A stretch of 64,000 nt of DNA from Trichoplax sp. H2. Taxonomy: Eukaryota > Placozoa > Uniplacotomia > Trichoplacea. Below the pieces are notes generated by a model. It saw nothing but the letters and a program-made list of their open reading frames with translations. It did not search any database and had not been told where the DNA came from. Made by a program: the position numbers and the translations under genes. Of this stretch, positions 37,920 through 48,876 are shown piece by piece. The DNA lies in NCBI GenBank assembly GCA_003344405.1, contig NOWV01000062.1:62001-126000 (forward strand). The letters run 5' to 3'. How positions within the stretch are numbered: the stretch's first letter is position 1; each line of letters opens with the position of its first letter.

Positions 37920-38980
37920 TTAGTAAGCTCTTGGGCGCGGGCGTTCCGTACGGATTTGCTTATTGCTCAAGAAGTCGGTGAATTCTTGGTATGGTGTCAT
38001 GGAGAATTTGGTTGGTTCCCACAAGTCAGGAGTTAAGTAAGAGTAAGTCTTTCCAATAGCACTGTAAGTTGCTTTAGCAAAGTTACCCAGTGTTCTGGTC
38101 TGGCCAGTTGATGATGTATAGCAATCTTCAACGCCAGCCATCTGCAAGAGCTTCTTTGGCACAGGAGCAGATACGATGCCAGTACCTCTTGGAGCAGGAA
38201 TTAATCTCATACTAACGGAACCGCATTTTCCAGTCACCTTACAAGGGACAGTGTGAGGCAAACCGATTTTGTTACCCCAATAACCACGACGAACTGGTAC
38301 AATCGATAGCTTGGCTAAAGTAATAGCGCCTCTGATCGATGTGGCGACTTCCTTGCTACATTTGACGCCAAGACCAACATGTCCATCGTAATCACCCATA
38401 GCGACGAAAGCTTTAAAGCGAGTACGTTGACCAGCACGAGTTTGCTTCTGTACAGGCATGATTTTTAAAACTTCATCTTTAAGTTTGCTTCCCAAGAAGA
38501 AATCAATAATTTCGGCCTCCTGTACGAGCAAGTAGTCGGTTAAAATAGAGATCATTGATTACTCATTGCTTACTAGCGTACTTTACTGTTTTAAGCAGAC
38601 TAATACGATAGGTTACGTCAAATAGGTTTACCTTGATGGGTAAAGAGAACAAGTAAATATCTTCAAGGCGCTTGATTTTGCCACCTTTGACGAGACGACC
38701 GAGTTTAGTAACAGGTACCCACTGTCAAAGAATAGAATTCATTGCGGTTAGAAGAACGACAGCGTCAATGCAATTTACTTCATCGTTGAGTTAGGTGTAA
38801 AACTATGTACAGAATAGTAAACATAGATTGGATTACCTCTTTTTCGTCTCCTTTCCCACGGCCTCTACCGCGACCGCGTCCACGTCCACGTCCACGGCCT
38901 CGGCCTCCGCCTCGTCCTCGGCCGCGTCCGAATCCTTCGCCAAATCCACCTCGTTCACCGGCTGGTGCTGCGTCCGCCAT
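37920..38980 (-). CDS. RPS2: 40S ribosomal protein S2 (uS5)
   Basis: Small-subunit ribosomal protein uS5, placed at the mRNA entry side of the 40S subunit. Three exons (38980-38837, 38721-38632, 38519-37920) give 277 residues (human 293). The N-terminal 50 residues are an Arg-Gly tract typical of eukaryotic RPS2, encoded by a GC-rich stretch unlike its surroundings. Then come [40 protein letters not shown] from the S5 RNA-binding domain, and [20 protein letters not shown]. The C-terminus contains [20 protein letters not shown]. The RG tract is a likely arginine-methylation site (family knowledge). The sequence CTTTCTCCCTATAG ends 3 nt before the ATG on the coding strand, so either a 5' UTR splice acceptor or a TOP-like pyrimidine tract is possible. 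Confidence 0.97.
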
Positions 38981-39962
38981 TTGCTATAGGGAGAAAGATA
39001 GAATGATCTATTACACAACTGCTTTAAGAAAAAATGCAAAAAAATACATGGCTAAAATAATGATATCCAAACAACAGTAGATTCGTCTACACTGATGAGG
39101 ATAATTGACAGATACAAATTAGCCAAACAAGATGGCAGCAACTCCGCCATACTTACGTGTCGAAAAGTTAGAGAACGGTCGACTGTTGGGGAGCTATTTT
39201 ATACCGTACAGTACACTGTAGCGTACAGTATGTGTACTGTATGCTTTATACTGTACACTGTAAAATACGGTACAGTACTGTACACTGTACAGTACACTGC
39301 AACATGGCAGGCAGATTGGTGTTGAAGGAATTAAACCAGAAGTTGTAAGGAGTACTGAGCTATATTGAGTGAGTAAGCTGGAAAGAAAACCCTGACTGTG
39401 TAGTCATATAAATGATGGAAAAGTTGATATTTTCCATTCAATTTTTACTAGGACGTTAAATTACATTGGTGGCTAATATAGTTTAAAACCGCCAGAACTT
39501 TCGAGTTTCGACTCAGTACAGTATTTTCTCTACTGGGAACACTATGCAAAACAGATGTCGTCAATGAAGGCAACTGTGCCCTATAATGTAAAAGCGCTAT
39601 AGATGACATATATTTTACACAGCTTTAGGCAGTACATTCTGACTGCGACGGTATCCCTTACTAGTCATCCAAAACTAGAATGAGCCGCAGTATAGTATAC
39701 TGTACGGTTTCGGTGGTAGCGTATACTAGAATGACCAGAAAAATGATAAGCTCCCTGATTATATTCTACTGAACAGCCGCTAGTCACTGACACTACTGCA
39801 TGCTGTCGGTACAGTGTACAGTACAGTAGTCAGTAGACTGTAGACTGTAGACTGTACCCTTTTGTCGGAAAAAGACGCTGCACCTGACAATACTGAGCAT
39901 GCTTCAGTTTCTAACAGTTAAGGCAAGAAGGCCGCACTGTGTCTGTGTGGGATTGGACTGTC
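38981..39962. promoter_or_regulatory. head-to-head intergenic region RPS2 / NDUFA3 with GTAC-palindrome clusters
   Basis: A 0.98-kb spacer between divergent genes that should contain both promoters. Dense overlapping palindromic words occur at 39206-39300, built on GTACAGTACTGTACACTGTAC. A second cluster at 39808-39860 includes three copies of GTAGACT. No gene was recognised. The clusters resemble the intervals in the 6400-7700 array. Confidence 0.5.
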
Positions 39963-40599
39963 ATGGCGTCGTTGATTCGCTCTACTGTAGGTTTCTTGAG
40001 AAAAGCTTGGGATAAGGAACCCATTTTGTTTGTCTCTATTTTCTTCGGTGTTGCAGGTAATTAACCAATGATGCATTTTAAACTTGGATCTTAACCTTTC
40101 CTATTTCTAATTGGATATTGACCTGTCAATTGATAGGACCATTATGCGTTTACTTTGGACCTGGAACGCAAGCTTCTATGGAAGCGCATAAGAAAACCCC
40201 GAAATTTTATCCAGGTATGCTGATTAGGCAGGATATACAGTACTATTACTTCTCAATTCAATCAATATTAACATTTATTTTGCTTGACTGTTATCCGTAA
40301 GAATAAATAATGGTAGCTAGTACATCCATAATTTGTCCATCAATATGCTCCTTTGAGTAGCGCTAGGGAGTCAGTACTGTCGATTGCTGTAGGCACACTG
40401 TTGGAACTGTAGAGTATTATACTATAACATTGCATATAGCGATAAAGAACCAAGTCATAATCAAGTTAAGTTTAGTCTTGGCAAAAGATAAACCATGTGC
40501 GAGTATCTATACATATGATAAAATAATCGATTCCTTGTTGTTTTCTTATCTAATCTAGCTACAATCCGTCGACCTGATGATCCTCCACCAAATTGGTAG
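39963..40599 (+). CDS. NDUFA3: NADH:ubiquinone oxidoreductase subunit A3 (complex I)
   Basis: Small accessory subunit of mitochondrial complex I with one membrane segment. Three exons (39963-40056, 40137-40214, 40559-40599) join in frame to 70 residues (human 84). The motif FLRKAWDKEPILFVSIFFG matches the most conserved part of the family (KNAWDKEP in vertebrates). The membrane segment is about residues 20-42, followed by a polar tail with KTPKFYP and a Pro-rich end, RRPDDPPPNW. The tail is shorter than in vertebrates. The protein is small and the call rests mainly on the N-terminal block, the topology and the length. Confidence 0.82.
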
Positions 40600-42265
40600 A
40601 GAAAATCATAAAAGTAGACAGCTGATAAAATAGAATGCTACAATTGAAAGAGAAGGCGTTGAAGAAAAGCTTTAATTCAAATGAAAAATGTAAAATAATT
40701 TATTGTACTATACAGCGTACAAATGTACGAAGATGCTTGGAGAGTATGTCAACATCAGTTGCAAGAAACGAAAACAGATGTGGCATAATGTATCTTGCTA
40801 TCCATTTATCATACTTTCTACTAGACTGCACTAAGGAATGATGCTTGAAATAGTATTTTTTAAAATACGGAATAACTATTTCGTCGTTTTTGCTATGTAA
40901 ACGTCAACCAGTAATTCTTTTAAATTTGTATCAATAAAAAATTTGCCACGACATCTTATTGCTAATTCGATGCTGGAGTTATCAACAAGGATTGAATTGG
41001 CCATAACGATACTGTATAAGGGTGCAACTGTTGTAGAGCATTGTGGCTAGAATGCCATATTACTTTGTTGAAATGAGATGATTATGTTGTAGTAGGAAAG
41101 GATAAAAGTGACGATGTGCATTATCTTAGTGAAATTCCGATTGAATATTGATATATTCTCTTGGCTTTGACAATTAATTGGTACTTTGGCAGATATTGAC
41201 GAGCATGATGCAAACTCTAGCAGCTTAAAATACCCTGCTCTACCATGAAATGTAGAATGGAATAGCCACTTTATTGCTGATTACTGATCTATTTAAAATC
41301 AATGTTATTTAGTTTTAAATTGCTGATCCAACTCAATTGAGTATACCTCATCGTATCACGGGGCGTATCTTGATATCACAAATTAAACAATCATGATGGT
41401 GCTTATTAACTATCGCGATTATTGGATAATACGGCTCTTCTTAACTGAATAAAATCTGTGCAACCTTACATACCTTACAGCTGTTGTATGCCTGTAAAAG
41501 CAGCAAATAACATCTTTATAATAATTCATGCAGTCTTTATGACTACAGGCATATGGACTAAAAGTTATAGATTACTACCAAAAGCAACGTAGGTATGTCA
41601 AATTTCAAGCAGGTTTATTGAAACTCATTTTAAGCACAATATAAAAATTTAAATTAGTATACTATAAGTCTTGATTCGCCTACTTAACTATTAATGCTGA
41701 TTGGCTTGAAGCAGCTTATTTATCAACCGATTATTTTCAGTCGAATTGAAAGTAGCGTTAGGTAACTTATTCATTTATAGATTCTATCCGATTCCGGAAA
41801 GATTACAACTACCGTACTAAGCAGACTACACTATAATTAAGTAATACAAGATACGAGAATAAGATAAAATCACTATTGTCTGATCAATATGCAGTAAAAT
41901 ACCATATTGCCAAGTAGATATCTTGATAGATTTGCTAGATATGATCAAGCTTAATTGTGACCAAAAAGTTTAACAATGCTCATTACATAACATAAGGGGA
42001 TCATCTCATAATATATATATATATATATATATATGCATAATAGCGTGCTAAATATTTGAAATTTTCAAGAATGAGTTACGACTATACTTGTGAGCAAGGT
42101 GCTTCGAAAGAGCAAATATAACTTTAATAAAATTACTTAGGTTAATGTACAATGTACATTGTATATCCAATTTCAATTTATAAAAATCTCACATTTAAAT
42201 CATCTCCATGAATTTAATTCATGACAGTCATAGAAAAAATAATAATTTAACAATATCTATTACCA
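40600..42265. other. intergenic, NDUFA3 to PMS2 3' end
   Basis: AT-rich spacer between two convergent genes. An AATAAA at 40933-40938 could end NDUFA3 transcripts. A pure AT dinucleotide run occupies about 42011-42034. No exon was recognised. Confidence 0.5.
42011..42034. repeat. (AT)n microsatellite
   Basis: Twelve AT dinucleotides in an uninterrupted run, beyond the 3' end of PMS2. A similar shorter run lies at about 47098-47113 inside a PMS2 intron. Confidence 0.95.
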
Positions 42266-45200
42266 TCATTTATTAGCAGAATCCTCTTTTAATGAAACTG
42301 TAGCTACATTGAGATTAAAAAGATGACGCATAGTTGGTCTTCCATGAGGGCAGTTCTAATATATCGTGAAATAGATATAAATTAAGGCGAGTTTAACTAC
42401 TTTTATTTAAAACAATGCAAATGGCTAAAAATAAGCTCAAAAATCTTTCACGAAAAATTCTTACCCATGGATGTTCTATTTCTCCCATATGCTTAAGGAT
42501 CTAAAAAAATTACCGAAATGATAACGCGATAATCAGAATGACGTTTCCAAAAGGTACGAAATTTATCCACTGTTGCAATTAAAGATTTACTTTTTTCATC
42601 TGGGAAGTATTTAATGCAGTGCCAATCATGATTGATCTTCTACAAGACCTAGTTGCAAACATTCTTGATACAGTTGTTGGTCTACACATGACTCCCTATA
42701 TATGTATTATTGCAAGCCTTTCTATTACTTCTAATTTACTAATGAGCAACTTATTTAGCTTACAAACTAGATACTTATTGGTACATAGTGTATCGAAAAT
42801 AATCGTATTGCACGATACAGGTAATCAAAACTCACCGGCATGTCAGTTAACATCATTATCATTTCTTGCACATCTAAATAGTTAGTATCCAAAAAAACAT
42901 TAAATACAATATTAAAACTTCAATAAATCTGTAATTATGATAACCTTCTTCATTAAAGATACATCCTCGACCGTAAGGAACAGAAGTCATTTTGATTCGT
43001 TTTGTTGGTGGCGCTAAGACAGATAGAAGCATATTATTATGTATACATATTAGGATATCAAATCAAAGTCATATCACTAATGCGTGTAATTAATTAGCAA
43101 AGTAAAAAGTAAGTACACATACATACCATCTGGATCTATAGAAAAGCTAAAACCATTCTTTTCAAAGATATTTACATTATCCATTAGTACTTCTTCTTCA
43201 GTAGGTGTTAGAAACAAATGTTTGGGCCTTTTACAGTTATTTCATTAATTTTATTAACACGTTTCAGTAAAAATTTTTGTCGCTGCAAAAAATTATAATC
43301 AACAAAGGTTTACTAACTGTATCAATTGCTGTCCTTTCAAATTCGTATTTAGTTGCAAATATTCATAATTGTATTTCTCATCAGATGCATGCTGAAAGAT
43401 ACAAGCTTAGTTAAACAGTATATTCTTCCATAATAATTATATAGCGAAGTTTACTGTATTACCTGATCAATTATGAATAAATCCTGATTGTGTCTGGCAA
43501 TTATAAAGCCCAAATTGAACTACAGTATGGCATAATGGTCATTACAATCAGGCACAGATACGCATCGTGATTGCTCTCAACATTACATCTTACCTGACCA
43601 ATAATTTCCATTTCTTGAAACATATCCTTCCTAGATGGGGTGTATAGGTACAAAAAGATGGTTATTATGAAATGAATTTGCTGCTAAACGACATCAACAT
43701 TTAATTCTGCAATAATACAGTAATTAACTGACGATATTTCTCTACGTAGTTCATTCTCTGCAGCTGTATTATTATCTGGAGCAATCGTTGCATGGAAAGA
43801 ACTGCCTATGTTCATATTTTCACTGTTTTGGTCAGCTTTGCTACCTGCTATTAAATAATACCGATATAAATTATTAAGCTTAGACAGTAACAGAAATGTA
43901 TGACTTTACTGATGTTAGGACGAGAAAACAGTAAATACAAAAATAATTCATTACTTTTAATTTTTCGTATTTCCTCAAAATCAAATTGCAATAAGTTATT
44001 GCTAGATTTTGTATTAATTGGCAAGCTTATATCCTCTGAATTTTCTTCCCCGTCATCATTAGGAATATCATCACTGTTTTCGTCTACATTCTCTCTCGCT
44101 AATAAAGTAACAATTTTCAAGTATTACTGTATAATATGTAGGCCAAGAACTTTTTATTACTTTGCAAAATAAAAAAATTACCATTAATATTTTGAACAAT
44201 CGGATCAACAGCTTCTAGTACTTTGTAGTTAGGAGCTGGTTCAATTTTTGCTTTCTTGGCTGTAGATGTATAGGGTTTGCTAAGAATTTCATTAATTTCG
44301 CTTTTAGACTCAGTAACTTCCATGTTGTTGCTGGATTCAGTGGATTTAGATAGATTATAAACAATCTACTCCACCATTACATAAGAAGAAATTATTTATC
44401 AGTTATATACTGAATAAATTAAGAAAACTGATTATATTTAAATAAAATTATCATCGTATTTGGTTTTCAACATTTTTTTCTTGCTCCAGCGACGGCGATT
44501 CTCTAAAACAATATAAAATTAATAATATAAGTAGCTGGCATAAATCATTTTCATATGTATCACTTTTGTTACATACTCTGATGATATCTTACGCCAACCA
44601 AATGACGCTAAGGTTGACTCTAAGAAATGTCATAGACGAAATAGCAAGTAATTAATTGAATTTTTATTAATAATATTAATCCCAAAAGAAACTGTTATGG
44701 CTCGTTAAATTATTAGGTAAAAACTCGGTTGATTTTACTCACGCTTAGGCCCACTTTTGTTACCGGTGGAAAAAGTTGATTTCCTTTGATGTAAGGAGTA
44801 AAGAAAATTAAGTAACGAAAGAAAGACATTATCGATCGGTTTCGCGACTATAATTACTTACCGTTTAAATTTTAATAGACTTTTATGAAAATCCTATAAT
44901 TACAATATCAAATTTAGGTATTAACAATTGAGCTTCTCATAACGTTTCAAGTCTGTTGCATTCTTACTTTGCCTTCAGTCACGATTTCTACGCATGGCTT
45001 TGAATTTACTTCAGTAGGCTTTACATTGTATAAAAAATGAATTTTGTACGCGAGGTTAAATCCGTGTATCCGGCATTGTCGCAAACTATTATTACTTACC
45101 TCAGAAAGCTCACATTCATCATTCGTTAGATGCTTTTTATTGTTGATATCTTTCTCTGATATTATCTGAATCTCGTCGTTATTTTCGTTATCATGCTGAT

Positions 45201-48200
45201 CAGCAGCGGCGGCTAAGAAGTAAGAAACATGACAATTGATTAGTATCTAATATGCGGCTATCTCTACGGATAGCAGATTTTTAATATTACTAGATTGTTA
45301 TACTAACACTGAGTAGAGGTAGTGGCTCCTGTAGTAATTCCCCTACTTATTTCGTAAGAAGAAGCAATTGGATCGTACATACGAACTAATGACGCCTAAT
45401 TGAAGAGAAATATTTTAATTAAAATAACGCATTGGCTTCAGTATATAGGACTCAAAATTTGAATAGATCTTACTACATAATTAAAAACAATATTACCTTA
45501 ATGACCGTTAACAGAGCTTTCTCATTTTGCATGAGTATTTGCCTTTTGTCTGGTGTAACATTAACGTCCACAGTACCTGAGACAAGAAAGAGCCTATGAA
45601 CCTGTAATCACTATATTAACTTTCAATGCATTTATATGAAGAAATCGGTATTTTCCTAATAGATATCAATGCGACAGTTGACGATAAAAACTGATTATCA
45701 ACACTTTAACCGTAAATCTAGTATTGATGAAAATACCTTTCCGTAAAGATATATCTAAAGCGAAAAATGGATATTGGTGTCGATTGTACATATGATAAGT
45801 CTCGTTGATAACTCTGCTTGCCTATCAAAACATGTAAAGATTGAAAATGTTTCTGATTATTCGAAATCTGATTCTTGCCAGTATTGATAAAAAGAATTTA
45901 ATATTATACCACTAGCAAAGGCAAATAAAAGCAACAAATCACTACGATTATACCTTGATTAGATCACAAGGTCTTTTGTTAATAAAAAAGAACTGTCGAT
46001 CATTGCCCGTTCTACCACTGCTATGATCACATTTGGAAATAAGACCAGAAATACTAAGGAATACAAGATTGTTAAAATCGGAGGATTTGCTATTAGCTTA
46101 TAATTAATAACATATGAAAAAATAATAAGAATGCTCATGTTACCTGAAGAGACTCATATCGATTAATTTCGGATTGATGCCCATACTCTCACAGTCGCTT
46201 TCAGAAGGAGCATGGGTAACAAATGGAATCAAGGAGGATACCTGCAATAGTGAAATCTACTCAGTTCTAAAGTCGTATTAGCCTTAAAATTTAGCGCGTA
46301 GTTCATTCCAGCATACATAATTACAAAGTCTTGCACTTTTTGATACCTGTTTTGGCCCAAAAATATCAACTATATTTTCTTTAAGACCTTTATTCGATTG
46401 ACACGATAATACAGTAATTCTTTTACTAAAAGAAAAATTGCAAGACGAAGTCATATACAACTGCTATACCAATAAAAGATAGCTATAGTGATCTGTACTA
46501 CGATGATACCTAAAGAGTTTTTACTTCATATCATAAAACAATCGATTAGCTACACCGTACGTAAACTTACTTCTTTTCAGGCTGATTATTACATGTAAGT
46601 CTTAAGCCAATTGAGATTATTGCGTAAGACTGCAAAACATGGATCATTTTGTTAAATTCCTATTAATGCAAATAAAAAAGTGAGTTTTAAATTACTAATA
46701 ATTTGAAGCTCTTCGATCAAAGAATTAACAGAATGTTTTGCGTTACTCTTTTAATATTGCGAACAAATTCTTTATGCCTGACAGGCAAGGTAGAGAATAA
46801 TCCTTGTAACGTTACAGTTGTCCCTTGCTATAAATTTATGGCAAGACACCAGTACGTAAGTTGTTATTACTTTAGAGTTATTTATTTTCTAAAAGTGTGT
46901 AGAGCTGTATCATTGATTGTTTGCTAACCTGTCTAGCGCAAGCTGATTTAGATTTCACTATACCTCGATGATCATATTCAATTTTGGTTCCGTTAGGTTG
47001 AGATTTGTGACGTGTAGTGATGGCAACATTACTACGATAGTTATTAATATCGAAACATTATATTGAAGCAGGGAATAGAACTGTTAAAACCATCATTAAA
47101 TATATATATATATTACAAGGAGAGCTATTGGAAAGATAAGCTAGATTCTCACCACAATCCACATAGAGAGCTTAAGGCTTCTCCACGAAAGCCAAATGTT
47201 TCTACCCCGATCAGGTCGTCGTACTCTTTTAACTTGGATGTGTGATGCATTAGTGCTATTAGCATTTAAAAAAGATGCGGGTTTTAATCTAGGCCGCAAG
47301 TCTAGGTTGTTAAATGTATATCGATACTGAATTGGATTCATTCATTTACTATAATTGCATACATTTTTTTAAAATTTTGCTCATCTAATAATGGGCAAAA
47401 GTTATTTTGCCCATTATATAAAATATGAGATTAACTTCATGAGCAGATATGCCACTGTACTCGTATGTTGCAAGCACCTACCGAGAACCTCGAAATCATC
47501 AGGATGGATCCCAGATCCGTTGTCGCTTACTTCAACAGTATCTGCACCGTAGTCTTTCAATCGAACATCTAAACAAAAAAGTAGGTTGCATTGCAAGCAA
47601 TTGGTTATAAGACAATCCAAGGTCAAGAATGCATACTGGTTTGTTTACCACAATATAGTAAGATGGTTAGATAAATATTAAGCCTTTTGCACAAGTAAAT
47701 GGAGTGCTGCCTATTAGAATTGAATGCAATTTTCAGGAGATTTATACATACTAAATTTATTGAGTTGTTATTTCTATTACATCGACGAAATCATATCAAC
47801 TATCTAACTACGTAACAGTTAATCTTGGTAGCCCTACGGTGATAGAGTCGCATGATAGCTCGAAGCTGTTGATGTTTTGCTGTTAAAGTACTGAGGTGTT
47901 TACCACGTACGAGTATACCTCAAGTATTACTATAATAGAATTTCGATCATCTTGCAGTTGTGTAAATTTTACAGAAGCATACGTTCTCAGAAATTGTAAT
48001 GCTATAGCTAATGACGTCTGCCGTATAAAATTTGAGCACTGATTGATCTCTAGTGACACCTATTTACTTACCGACTTGATTAGCACCAGCATCCACACTA
48101 TTCTCAACCAGCTCTTTAACTGCTGCAGCTAAATTTAAAATAACCTGGCCAGAACAGATTTGATGGACATGCTTTTGACTAATCTGTTTAATTGTACTGT

Positions 48201-48213
48201 TGGAGTGATCCAT
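42266..48213 (-). CDS. PMS2: DNA mismatch repair endonuclease PMS2 (MutL homologue)
   Basis: Partner of MLH1 in MutL-alpha, which nicks DNA during mismatch repair. Well-placed N-terminal exons: 48213-48072, 47568-47482, 47255-47153, 47031-46929, 46827-46747, 46659-46571, 46425-46347, 46241-46144, 46053-45954, 45821-45737 and 45576-45497. They encode the GHKL ATPase: [16 protein letters not shown] (motif I), SDNGSGI (II) and [16 protein letters not shown] (III). [13 protein letters not shown] and [13 protein letters not shown] follow in the transducer domain. A poorly conserved acidic linker of small exons fills 43850-45400. The C-terminal part has [30 protein letters not shown] joined to [29 protein letters not shown] and [11 protein letters not shown]. 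The joined DQHAxxExxxxE is the endonuclease metal motif, which separates PMS2 from PMS1 and from catalytically inert MutL proteins. Exact linker exons remain uncertain. Confidence 0.94.
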
Positions 48214-48876
48214 ATTTAACTTAATAATCCAGCCAAAAAACTATTTGCAATTTATTACTTTTCAGCTAGCTGAATTGGATTTTCAATCTTGAGCTGCTTT
48301 TCCACAATCGTGATAATCATCAACTGTGTTTTTATATTGCAAATCTAGCTAATCAATAGAAATTCGTAGCAATTAATCAATCCTTTTACTCCTTCCAGAT
48401 TATGAACATTGATCTATGCAGTCGTGTATGGCAAAGTAACTGTATTAACCAGAGAAATAAATAGATTTTGTACAATCATCCAGTCATCCAGAGATCTTCC
48501 AAGCAAGGTTATCGTCGATTAGCTCAGCATTTGCATTTTGCAGCTTACCTGGAACAGTCTAATAACGAACGGTGAATAGACTCAGTACAGTATAGTATGG
48601 GCTTTCACTACTGTTTGTGTATACGACCCCTGTTAATTATAATTGAGCTCAGCAACCTTAGTTAGGTCTGCTGATAGGGTTCTGTATAAAATGGTAGTTC
48701 GAAGTTTATACTAAACCATAGCAAAGTGGCAACTATTGAAAACTAGTACTCGAAAAGGTCACGTGGCCTAGAGAAGGCGATCGAGTCTCTGTTTTACGTC
48801 CATCTGTCCGCTCGTCGCTTTAAACCTTCCTGATGGCCATGATGATGAAATGAATGATTAACATCTTCCTTCAAGT
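48214..48876. promoter_or_regulatory. head-to-head intergenic region PMS2 / LRR gene
   Basis: A spacer of 663 bp between start codons of divergent genes, so a shared promoter region is likely. I see no further gene. The words CAGTACAGTATAG (about 48584-48596) belong to the palindromic GTAC family seen elsewhere in the window. Confidence 0.5.

Noticed and set aside
38805-39080. Plus-strand open frame rich in Pro and Arg opposite RPS2 exon 1
   Set aside because: It is the antisense shadow of the Arg-Gly codons of RPS2, whose protein is unmistakable.
39304-39348. Short frame starting MAGRLVLKELNQK before a GTAAGG donor-like site
   Set aside because: No downstream exon gives a recognisable continuation, and the family is unknown; likely chance.
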